From positions 21,452 through 85,451 of the forward strand of contig JAGLOO010000022.1 in assembly GCA_023138875.1 (NCBI GenBank): 64,000 nucleotides of DNA, written 5' to 3'. The notes under the pieces are model-generated. The model was not told the DNA's origin. It did no database searches and saw only the letters and a list, made by a program, of their open reading frames with translations. Position 1 is the first letter of the stretch; each line of letters starts with the position of its first letter. The DNA is from Bacteroidales bacterium. GTDB taxonomy: Bacteria; Bacteroidota; Bacteroidia; Bacteroidales; GCA-2748055. Shown here one piece after another: positions 28,148 through 35,035 of this stretch. The translations under genes were made by a program, and so were the position numbers.

Positions 28148-29845
28148 ATGGACCATATTAAATATTCGGGAATAATTAATATGAATCGGGATTGCATCCC
28201 CAACGATTTGTATCTATTGTTCAAAGATGTTGCTTCTGATCCCTTGTTCACAGAAAAACTCTATTTATCAAACAGACAATTAGTTAGATTTAGAAGTAAG
28301 GAATATCTCCTTCTATTGGATGGTATAATCTATGAATTTGATCATCAGCTATTTTCAGAAGATCAATACTCCCTTTTGATAGATCATTTTTCGAAGGATC
28401 TGGAAAGAACCTTGCGATTGATCAAAGGAGAATTTACTTTATTTTTTCTTGATCTGACGTCAGGTAGGGTAATAATTGCTACCGCTGAATCCGGGAATGC
28501 AGCATTCCTCTTCAGGAGGTCGGGAGAATTTTTGATATTCAGCAATTCGCTTACGGAGATCCTGAAGCCGGACCTTGGTTCAAAGGAGATCAATTTCCAG
28601 AGAATTCATGATATTATGACTGGAAGCAGACTCGGATCAGAAGAAACATGTTATTCAGATATAATACGATTATTGCCTGGATATTATCTTACATGCAAGA
28701 ATAAAAGTATAACGATCAATGGATATACCAGTCTTTTTTCTATAGATAGACATCATCAATTGTGTGCGGATCCTTATATTCAATTCAGAGAGATCTTTGA
28801 TCAGGCCGTAAGAATCCGTTTAATGGGTAATCGAATTGGCAGCGCACTTTCCTCAGGAAAGGACTCGACGGCTGTTACGGCTATGGCAGCCTCAGCTCTC
28901 AGGGAAGACCAGAAACTATACGGGTATACCTTCAAGCCGGGACTTCTTCCAGTAAAACTTTTATCGGACAACCGATATAATGAAACGGTGCTTCTGAAAA
29001 GCTTCTTCAAGAGGTATCCGAAGGTAATCAGCAATGAAGTGGAGCCTGGTCCAGGATCGATCCTGGATAGCTTGGAAAGATCAATTGAGATATACGGCGA
29101 ACCAGTGTATGGAGCTTCCAATCAATTCTGGGTACAGCACATGCACAACATGCTCAGGGAGGATGGTTGCAGTTCGATGCTGACTGGTCAGGGTGGGAAC
29201 TACAGCATCTCATGGCCTCCCCCGGAACTGGTAGCCAGGAAGAGAAAGCTGAACCAGGGAATCATCAAGGCGTTGCTCTGGACCTCCTCTTCGAGTCAAA
29301 AGATCCCTTATGTTTCAACAGGGTTCTTAAATGAGGTGAAAGATAATGGATTTTCGGAATTAGTTAAAGCAACAGACCTGCAGGACCTGCAACCAATTTT
29401 CTTAAAAAACAGTATATCATACACCGGGTTCCTTCAAAAGCAGGTTTCATTGTACCACGGGTTTCATATAACGGATCCAACGGTCGATAAGGATCTGGTT
29501 GAGTTTTGTTTATCACTACCGCTTGAGGCTTACCATAATTCGTCAGGTTCCAGAAATCTTATCACATGTGGAATGCGGGATATGTTGCCTGGGGAAATCC
29601 TGAATAATCCAGTTAGAAGTATTCAAGCTTCTGATATTCAGTTCAGGGTTCACCGGGAGCGAGATCAGCTATTTGAAAGGCTTGTATTTTTAAATAAGAA
29701 TAAATTAGTTACTTTTGTTTTAGAAATGGACAGATTAGTAGGAGATTGGGAATCTTTAGACTTTCTTCGGATGAAGAGGAAAAAATTGAACCATCTATTA
29801 AGAATATTAATGATTGGAATATTTCTGTCTCAATTTGAAGATTAG
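28148..29845 (+). CDS. Lasso peptide macrolactam synthetase (C protein, asparagine-synthetase-like)
   Basis: A 565-residue asparagine synthetase homologue. The N-terminal domain (about 1-200) has the glutaminase-like fold pattern but no catalytic cysteine at position 2, so it should not hydrolyse glutamine. The C-terminal synthetase domain has the ATP-pyrophosphatase loop SSGKDS at 235-240. In lasso pathways this enzyme adenylates an Asp/Glu side chain of the core and closes the ring onto the N-terminal amine. The assignment rests on the missing nucleophile and on the neighbours: a precursor gene 2 bp downstream, B1, B2 and a tailoring kinase. A second ATG at 28181 is a possible start. Base composition is A/T-richer than the flanks. 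Confidence 0.88.
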   Translation: MDHIKYSGIINMNRDCIPNDLYLLFKDVASDPLFTEKLYLSNRQLVRFRSKEYLLLLDGIIYEFDHQLFSEDQYSLLIDHFSKDLERTLRLIKGEFTLFFLDLTSGRVIIATAESGNAAFLFRRSGEFLIFSNSLTEILKPDLGSKEINFQRIHDIMTGSRLGSEETCYSDIIRLLPGYYLTCKNKSITINGYTSLFSIDRHHQLCADPYIQFREIFDQAVRIRLMGNRIGSALSSGKDSTAVTAMAASALREDQKLYGYTFKPGLLPVKLLSDNRYNETVLLKSFFKRYPKVISNEVEPGPGSILDSLERSIEIYGEPVYGASNQFWVQHMHNMLREDGCSSMLTGQGGNYSISWPPPELVARKRKLNQGIIKALLWTSSSSQKIPYVSTGFLNEVKDNGFSELVKATDLQDLQPIFLKNSISYTGFLQKQVSLYHGFHITDPTVDKDLVEFCLSLPLEAYHNSSGSRNLITCGMRDMLPGEILNNPVRSIQASDIQFRVHRERDQLFERLVFLNKNKLVTFVLEMDRLVGDWESLDFLRMKRKKLNHLLRILMIGIFLSQFED

Positions 29846-29847
29846 TA

Positions 29848-29979
29848 ATGGCTGACCGCAAGAAAAAGCTTACTTGGAAAAAACCTAAAATTCTCTTTCA
29901 ATTGCCATTTGAGAACACGGCAGCCGGTAATCCCGGTGGTGGAGATGATTATGTTACCTTTGGATACAGCGAGTCCTGA
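29848..29979 (+). CDS. Lasso peptide precursor (A), 43 aa
   Basis: A 43-codon gene that starts 2 bp after the synthetase stop. The leader (residues 1-25) is basic at the start and contains W10-x-x-P13-x-I15 and Thr24, matching the YxxPxL...T pattern of lasso leaders with Thr at the -2 position. The predicted core is residues 26-43, AGNPGGGDDYVTFGYSES: Ala1 can be joined to Asp8 or Asp9 to give an 8- or 9-residue ring, leaving a tail with two Tyr and a C-terminal Ser. Core start at Gly27 is an alternative. The 3' end overlaps B2 on the opposite strand by 26 bp. The call rests on motif, size and context. Confidence 0.85.
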   Translation: MADRKKKLTWKKPKILFQLPFENTAAGNPGGGDDYVTFGYSES

Positions 29980-30370
29980 TTAATTCAGTATACCCGGATA
30001 CCGGACCCCCAATAATCGTACGATCTTTGATTTCCACCCATGCATGGGTGCTAAATTGGTCCTGTTCTTTTTTGACTCCTAATCGGAAGTCGGAAGCAAT
30101 CCCCTGCTTTTTCAAAGTTTGGAGAACGATCAGCGCCTCCATCAAGCACTTTCTTTTTTTTAAGAAAAGTGGCGAGATTTTATGCACCCCCTTTACGACT
30201 TTTCTCACCCGTATCCATTCTTCGGGGCTTAATTGCTCTGTACTATGATTTTTACTGGTAATAGATTCAATATAGTTTGATGGTTGTGTAAACACTACGC
30301 GTAATACGGTTTTACCCCAGTTCAGGATAATCTTGAGGAAAAGATCAGAATTTTCTTTAGTCAGTTTCAT
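29954..30370 (-). CDS. Lasso leader peptidase (B2, transglutaminase-like fold)
   Basis: A 138-residue protein of the transglutaminase-like family used as the leader protease in lasso pathways. The papain-type triad is visible as Cys75 (KKRKCLMEAL), His109 (FSTHAWVEI) and probably Asp116. It would cut the precursor after the Thr-Ala of the leader, giving the free amine for ring closure. It overlaps the upstream B1 gene by 14 bp and its last codons are antisense to the last codons of the precursor core. It is the last gene of the four-gene leftward operon. Confidence 0.9.
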   Translation of the reverse strand: MKLTKENSDLFLKIILNWGKTVLRVVFTQPSNYIESITSKNHSTEQLSPEEWIRVRKVVKGVHKISPLFLKKRKCLMEALIVLQTLKKQGIASDFRLGVKKEQDQFSTHAWVEIKDRTIIGGPVSGYTELIRTRCIQR

Positions 30371-30644
30371 CTATCTCGAGGATAAGATCTTTAGAGTGTA
30401 ATGCTGAAATATACTCTATCACATCTGCGCGAATGGTTTTTTCAGTTCCTGAGTATGTTTCAACCAATTCCGTGATCAAGTCTGATACCTTTACAGGATG
30501 GTCAAGCATTTTCCAAAGAACTGTTCCTATATCATTCAGTCCGAAATACTCACCACTTTTAATACCCAGAATAACCGCTTCATTATCAACGGTAGACATC
30601 ATTAATTCTCTGGATTTACATACAACACTGGATTCTGTAATCAT
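30357..30644 (-). CDS. Lasso leader-recognition protein (B1, PqqD family)
   Basis: A 95-residue PqqD-like protein, the RiPP recognition element that binds the leader and presents the precursor to B2 and the synthetase. The family pattern is visible: VDNEAVILGIKSGEYFGLNDIGTVLW in the first half, then a winged-helix-like second half (LVETYSGTEKTIRADVIEYISAL). The start overlaps the sulfotransferase stop by 4 bp and the end overlaps B2 by 14 bp. B1 and B2 are separate, as in Firmicutes-type clusters, rather than fused as in many proteobacterial clusters. Confidence 0.92.
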   Translation of the reverse strand: MITESSVVCKSRELMMSTVDNEAVILGIKSGEYFGLNDIGTVLWKMLDHPVKVSDLITELVETYSGTEKTIRADVIEYISALHSKDLILEIDETD

Positions 30645-31501
30645 CGTTTGAATAGTTGATAACCAAATCTTTTCATGATGGCATGATGATGCTCATCGAT
30701 GCTATTTGTCTGTTTAACGTTCAGGTGATCCCGGTACACATCTTTCTTCCCCTCCCTAAAAAATGAAGTGGACTGGATAGGCTTTTCCCTAAAGCCATAA
30801 GCATTTTCCAATTCCTGAAGATGAGCAAAATCACTCGCTTTAATTGCCTTATCCAGGGTTTCATTGTTATATGGAATATCTAATGTACTTAATATTCTCT
30901 TAAATTCCTTCCTGCAATCCTCAAGCAATTGTTCAAATCTTACGAAGGTGACCGGGAGGATTTCCTGATCCAGCCAGCTACAAACGTGGTTACTCCAGCT
31001 ACCCAGGTGCTGGGAAACCTGGTGTTTGAGTTCGTTTTCATTATTTGATATTGAAAATTGTGGGTCATTAAGCTGTTGGATAGTCTCGTTAAAAGATTTT
31101 CCAGAGTGAAATGAGTATGAAACTGCGATGTCCAGTGGATTTCTTATGATATAGACCACAGATCTGGTTACTTCTACTGGAAATATCGGATTTCCACTGG
31201 AATCGTATCCAAATGCATCATGGACTTTAAAAACACGCATGTCAGCAGACTGTTTTGATATCTCCCTGTAAACATCCGGTCTGAGATCCCATATCTCCGA
31301 TTCTGTCAGATCAGAACTGCTCACACCCAGGTACTGGTCCAACAGTATCCTGTTACTTGCAATGGGTATATCGCTCAGTATTGGAATTCCCTCCTCGTTT
31401 TCTTTGATTCCAAGCATATACTGAAGAAAGATCCTGACCCAGGTGTTTCCTGACTTTGGATAAGAAACCAACCAGATGATATTTTTTTTAGGTTCCTTCA
31501 A
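30641..31501 (-). CDS. PAPS-dependent sulfotransferase in the lasso operon
   Basis: A 286-residue cytosolic-type sulfotransferase (Sulfotransfer_1 family). The 5'-phosphosulfate loop is SYPKSGNTWVR at 13-23, His94 in FKVHDAF is the likely catalytic base, and the 3'-phosphate motif is RNPLDIAVSYS at 120-130. Such enzymes move sulfate from PAPS to a hydroxyl or amine. It overlaps both neighbours (kinase and B1) by 4 bp, so it is a true operon member. The natural guess is that it sulfates the lasso peptide on Tyr, Ser or Thr or on an attached group; a small molecule is the alternative. Confidence 0.88.
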   Translation of the reverse strand: MKEPKKNIIWLVSYPKSGNTWVRIFLQYMLGIKENEEGIPILSDIPIASNRILLDQYLGVSSSDLTESEIWDLRPDVYREISKQSADMRVFKVHDAFGYDSSGNPIFPVEVTRSVVYIIRNPLDIAVSYSFHSGKSFNETIQQLNDPQFSISNNENELKHQVSQHLGSWSNHVCSWLDQEILPVTFVRFEQLLEDCRKEFKRILSTLDIPYNNETLDKAIKASDFAHLQELENAYGFREKPIQSTSFFREGKKDVYRDHLNVKQTNSIDEHHHAIMKRFGYQLFKR

Positions 31502-32403
31502 TGCTCCAGGACTTGAGTGATTATCAGATCTCGTAACCCATAAACATTTAATGGTAATGACGGTCTTTCCACGTGGAAAAGCCGGATTTGACCGGCAAGC
31601 AGCGAAAGCATATGGAAATGCGATTCCATGATGCCCATTCCTTTGATCAACTGGTCCCTGTAAACATGTTCTCGGAGCATAGCCAGTTTGTTTGCTCCGG
31701 ATATGGTATGGACCTGGAATTCATGGTTGTTCCTGGATGTTAGCCTGACGATGGTTTCAATCCTCCACACTTCATTCATTTGTTTATCCTTATTCACAGG
31801 AATCTTGTATTTGTTGATCTGCGGCCTTACCCTGTTGTATTTCCCACCGGGATACAGTAATCCGGATGTATCTTTCCAGAGTTTAATGAAAGGAATTCCT
31901 CGATGTGCTACACATGCTCCTGAATCATTCAGAGATATGGCCGAAAGATCATCTGAAATAAGAGGATAACCGGCCAGGTTTAGAGAAGCGGCCAGTGTGG
32001 ATTTACCTGCAGCTGAATTACCTATGATCACCAATGCCTTACCCTTGACATCCACAGTACTTCCATGGAGAGGCAAAAATCCACGTTGATGTAAAATTGT
32101 GCCCAGTACCGATCCAAGTAGAAACAACCTGATCTCTTCAGGTGTTGCTCCAGGTTTCGGTTCGATGATGATTTGAGTGCCATTTCTGATCAAGTACTTA
32201 CCTATGTTTGGCAATTTAAGAAGAAATTCCTCCTTTCCTGATTCAAAAAGAACTCCTGTTGAGATCACAGTATCTAAATGATCTGCAACACTGCCAAACC
32301 GAACAGTAACTTGGGTGGTTTCTGAAGGATACTCTGTAAATTCTGGGATCTCCAACTGTGATCTTATAGAAAGGCCAAATATATTATAAGTGAATTCTTT
32401 CAT
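31498..32403 (-). CDS. HPr-kinase-like lasso peptide tailoring kinase (K)
   Basis: A 301-residue protein whose C-terminal part is HPr-kinase-like. His113 in PLHGS, the P-loop GNSAAGKST at 128-136 and the acidic pair Asp151/Asp152 (SDD) match the kinases of the paeninodin type. Those enzymes phosphorylate the C-terminal Ser hydroxyl of the lasso precursor, and the precursor here does end in Ser43. The N-terminal 100 residues are family-specific. It is the first gene of the kinase-sulfotransferase-B1-B2 operon, with an exact TAnnTTTG -7 box just upstream. Confidence 0.88.
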   Translation of the reverse strand: MKEFTYNIFGLSIRSQLEIPEFTEYPSETTQVTVRFGSVADHLDTVISTGVLFESGKEEFLLKLPNIGKYLIRNGTQIIIEPKPGATPEEIRLFLLGSVLGTILHQRGFLPLHGSTVDVKGKALVIIGNSAAGKSTLAASLNLAGYPLISDDLSAISLNDSGACVAHRGIPFIKLWKDTSGLLYPGGKYNRVRPQINKYKIPVNKDKQMNEVWRIETIVRLTSRNNHEFQVHTISGANKLAMLREHVYRDQLIKGMGIMESHFHMLSLLAGQIRLFHVERPSLPLNVYGLRDLIITQVLEH

Positions 32404-32417
32404 ATCTTGCTTTGGAT

Positions 32418-32448
32418 CAAAATTAAGGAATATTTATTCTTAATTTAG
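32418..32448. promoter_or_regulatory. Symmetric divergent promoter region between kinase and nucleotidyltransferase genes
   Basis: In the 50 bp between the two starts, AAATTAAGGA (32420-32429) and TTCTTAATTT (32437-32446) form an inverted repeat with 9 of 10 pairs. The left arm includes TAATTTTG on the complementary strand (32425-32418), an exact -7 box for the kinase operon. The right arm includes TAATTTAG (32441-32448), one mismatch from a -7 box for the nucleotidyltransferase. The symmetry may therefore simply be two facing promoters, or an operator controlling both. Confidence 0.5.
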
Positions 32449-32453
32449 TAATC

Positions 32454-33500
32454 ATGCAATGCTTGATCAGGGAACAAGTTTTTTTAACAAACATTTTAAG
32501 GGGAGACAGTTCATGCAGCCCGGGTGGGCTGAATACGTCAAAGTTACTGGAACTATTGTCGAGACACAGGTTATTTCCCTTAGCAGGGACCATCATTTCA
32601 GCATTTGAGGATAGGGTCAGGACTGAACTGGAAACCCACATCAAAAAGCAGGCATTTAAGTCCATGCTGATCACCCGAGAGCTTTTCCGGCTACAGGATT
32701 CTGCCCGTGGTTTCGCATATAAACTCATGGTATTGAAGGGACCTGTCCTGGCACATCAGCTCTATGGCGATGTAAGCAAGAGACAATACAATGATCTGGA
32801 CCTCTACCTTCATCCCAATGATTTCTCGAAAGTAAAACAGGAGATATTGTCATGGGGTTATAAAAAAATCTATCCCTCCATCAGAGATGAGAAACGGCTC
32901 AACTATTATTTCCGTCACAAAGGGGATTTGGGAGTTGTTCATCCTAAGACCGGGGTTTATATTGAAATTCATCATGGGATTAACCTGCGCAGACTGATCC
33001 CAAAGCAATATGAATCAGATTTCTATAATAACCTGACGCAAGTGAAGATTCATGAATGGCAGATTACAACATTAACTCCAGAATACACATTTATATACCT
33101 TTGTCTCCACGGTGCAAAGCATTTATTTTTCAGGCTTATATGGTTAAAAGATATAGCGGATTATTTCAGTGCAATTGAAATGGATCACGATAAGATCCTA
33201 AATCTAGTCAGGAAGTATGGTCTGGAAAGGCTGTTTGGCGTCAGCTTTGCGCTTGTTAATGAGTATTTTGGGATAGAAATACCATCGACTTATAATCAGG
33301 CTGTTCGTTCCAGGAAAGTCCATCAGCTGAAGAATATGTGTCAAAGAAGAATCCGTGGTCCTGAGAAAGAATTGCTTTACATGAGGTTACTAAAGCACTA
33401 CTATTTTTTCAACCTCAAACAAGGATGGTCTTATAAGGCATATGTTCTTAAAAGCATCTTTCATCGCTGGTATATAAGAAAATTCCTTGGTGGACATTAG
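32454..33500 (+). CDS. Nucleotidyltransferase of the lasso-cluster type (N, PF14907-like)
   Basis: A 348-residue protein resembling the uncharacterised nucleotidyltransferase family NTP_transf_5. The motif is LKGPVLAHQLYGDVSKRQYNDLDLYL (about residues 98-123), where Asp-Leu-Asp supplies the metal-binding pair, and it is followed by a helical C-terminal part. Homologues sit beside lasso kinases; from memory, the one in the pseudomycoidin cluster was reported to add sugar to the phosphorylated C-terminal Ser. It is transcribed away from the kinase gene, sharing a 50-bp promoter region. Its exact chemistry here is unknown. Confidence 0.8.
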   Translation: MQCLIREQVFLTNILRGDSSCSPGGLNTSKLLELLSRHRLFPLAGTIISAFEDRVRTELETHIKKQAFKSMLITRELFRLQDSARGFAYKLMVLKGPVLAHQLYGDVSKRQYNDLDLYLHPNDFSKVKQEILSWGYKKIYPSIRDEKRLNYYFRHKGDLGVVHPKTGVYIEIHHGINLRRLIPKQYESDFYNNLTQVKIHEWQITTLTPEYTFIYLCLHGAKHLFFRLIWLKDIADYFSAIEMDHDKILNLVRKYGLERLFGVSFALVNEYFGIEIPSTYNQAVRSRKVHQLKNMCQRRIRGPEKELLYMRLLKHYYFFNLKQGWSYKAYVLKSIFHRWYIRKFLGGH

Positions 33501-33583
33501 ATTACTATCCTATGACTTTGATCTTTAGCTGTCACCTAACGTCCTTCGGTTGCGGCTAGAGCTTCAGTTCTTTTTGTGAAGCC

Positions 33584-33625
33584 TTATTTCATCACATGCC
33601 TCACAATCCCAACCGCTTCACATTT
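33584..33625 (-). pseudogene. 3' remnant of a duplicated copy of the adjacent exported-protein gene
   Basis: On the complementary strand this piece encodes EAVGIVRHVMK followed by a stop. The intact gene just upstream (33652-34083) ends EAVGIMSHVMK followed by a stop. No further open frame precedes the fragment, so it looks like the tail of a former tandem copy that has decayed or been deleted. Homology further upstream is lost within a few codons. Confidence 0.65.
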
Positions 33626-33651
33626 CGTAAAGTCACATCTTAAAAGATACA

Positions 33652-34083
33652 TTACTTCATAACATGTGACATAATCCCCACAGCCTCGCCGGCCTTCCCG
33701 TCCTTGAATGTAATAATAATGTTATACTGCCCGGTCTTTCTGCACAAAAAGTTGATGGGGTTGTATTCTTTGTGGGTTTTGGTGTCGTATGAGCTGACGA
33801 GCATGTTGGAGCTGTCGTAGACGCGGATGATGGATTGGCCCTTGTCGTTGCAGAGGTTGAAGCGGTAGATGTTGTTGCCCCTGAGGATGATGGCCTGGCG
33901 GTACATGGGGGGGCGTTCGCCTTTGGTGACTTTGGGAAGGCTTACCACGAATTCTTTTAGGTAGATGGCTCCTTCGCCGGATTTGGAGGCGCAATCCTGT
34001 ACGCGCTCTTTCCGGTCGGACTGGGTCATGGCGATGGTGGTGAAGCAAAATACTATGGCGATTATTGGATTTAATATCTTCAT
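33652..34083 (-). CDS. Exported hypothetical protein, 143 aa
   Basis: Not recognised. A signal peptide (MKILNPIIAIVFCFTTIAMT) precedes a small domain with two or three cysteines and beta-strand-like segments (YRQAIILRGNNIYRFNLC, GQYNIIITFKDG), reminiscent of small periplasmic beta-sandwich proteins. It is the last gene of the CheR/Sia/ABC transporter run, 22 bp after the lipoprotein. A degraded copy of its 3' end lies downstream. The second reading frame in this area is GC-rich and repetitive and does not look coding. Confidence 0.7.
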   Translation of the reverse strand: MKILNPIIAIVFCFTTIAMTQSDRKERVQDCASKSGEGAIYLKEFVVSLPKVTKGERPPMYRQAIILRGNNIYRFNLCNDKGQSIIRVYDSSNMLVSSYDTKTHKEYNPINFLCRKTGQYNIIITFKDGKAGEAVGIMSHVMK

Positions 34084-34105
34084 CGGTTCAAGTCTTATAC
34101 AATTT

Positions 34106-34999
34106 TCAAATATTCATATGCAGGTTACGGATCTCCTGGGTGACCTGGATGATCCTTTGCAGGGTGTCGTCGCTCATCATCACGTGAGAGGATTCGCTCT
34201 GGATCACCATCAGCATGCCATCTTTCTCAATGGCCTGGGGTTCGCCCACCTCGTAAGTGATCTTTACGTCGTCGTAGATCTTTTTAATGGTCTCGAAGTC
34301 ATCAATATATCCCTGAATTACTTCTTCATTTTTGTAATTGTTCAGTATCAGCAGCAGATCGTTGAGGATCAGTTTCTGCTCGCCGATCATCGATTTCAGC
34401 TCCTCGTTGCTGTTCTGGACAGCCACCTGGGTGGCCAGGAACAATCCCTCCATCCAGACACCGGCGATCATCAGTGCACTCAGGTTGCTGCGGTCGGTTT
34501 CCCGCAGGTAATCGTCCATGTTGTTGAAGCTGTTGATGGAGATAAACATGAGGGAATCCAGGTTTGAACTGGTGGTGGCCAGCCTCTTGATGGTGGCGAA
34601 ATCGAAAAACTGTCCGATCTGCAAGGCATCGGCAAGCCGGTTGATGCTGGAGAGATAGTTCACCGCTGTCCCGGTTTTTTCATATATATTCAGGTAACCC
34701 AGGTCGGCGCTCAGGGCTCCGAGGCTGTAAGCCATCTCAAAACTGGTGGTATTGGTGGAGAGGTTATCGGGATCGGCAAGGTAGGAGGTCGAAAACGGAA
34801 TGTTCATTGAACTGATCAAAGCAGCTACCTCGATGGGCGAGGCGATGTTCTGGATGATATCATTCATGGTCTCCGATGAGATCTGGAGTTCCCCAACCTC
34901 CACATCGTTCATATTAACCTCCAGGTTTTCAGACGGTCGCTGACCGCATGCTGCCAGGAACAGGAGTACAACCAACAGGAGTGATGAGTTTTTTATCAT
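34106..34999 (-). CDS. Lipoprotein of unknown function, 297 aa
   Basis: Not recognised beyond its export. The lipobox LAAC places the lipidated cysteine at residue 18. The mature part is mainly alpha-helical with regular hydrophobic repeats (MNDIIQNIASPIEVAALISSMN, LADALQIGQFFDFATIKRLA), suggesting a helical bundle. It lies 36 bp after the ABC transporter and may work with it, or may sense an envelope signal for the upstream switch. The hypothetical exported protein follows by 22 bp. Confidence 0.7.
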   Translation of the reverse strand: MIKNSSLLLVVLLFLAACGQRPSENLEVNMNDVEVGELQISSETMNDIIQNIASPIEVAALISSMNIPFSTSYLADPDNLSTNTTSFEMAYSLGALSADLGYLNIYEKTGTAVNYLSSINRLADALQIGQFFDFATIKRLATTSSNLDSLMFISINSFNNMDDYLRETDRSNLSALMIAGVWMEGLFLATQVAVQNSNEELKSMIGEQKLILNDLLLILNNYKNEEVIQGYIDDFETIKKIYDDVKITYEVGEPQAIEKDGMLMVIQSESSHVMMSDDTLQRIIQVTQEIRNLHMNI

Positions 35000-35035
35000 G
35001 GTATTTATTCTTTTTAGGCTGTTCTTTTTCCAGGT

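Noticed and set aside
33556..33590. Terminator after the nucleotidyltransferase gene (GCTTCA/TGAAGC)
   Set aside because: The stem is only six pairs around a ten-base loop, without a good T-run, so the evidence is too weak.
33722..34048. His/Arg/Pro-rich 108-residue frame opposite to a hypothetical gene
   Set aside because: Its composition is that of a shadow frame of the real exported-protein gene, which has a signal peptide.
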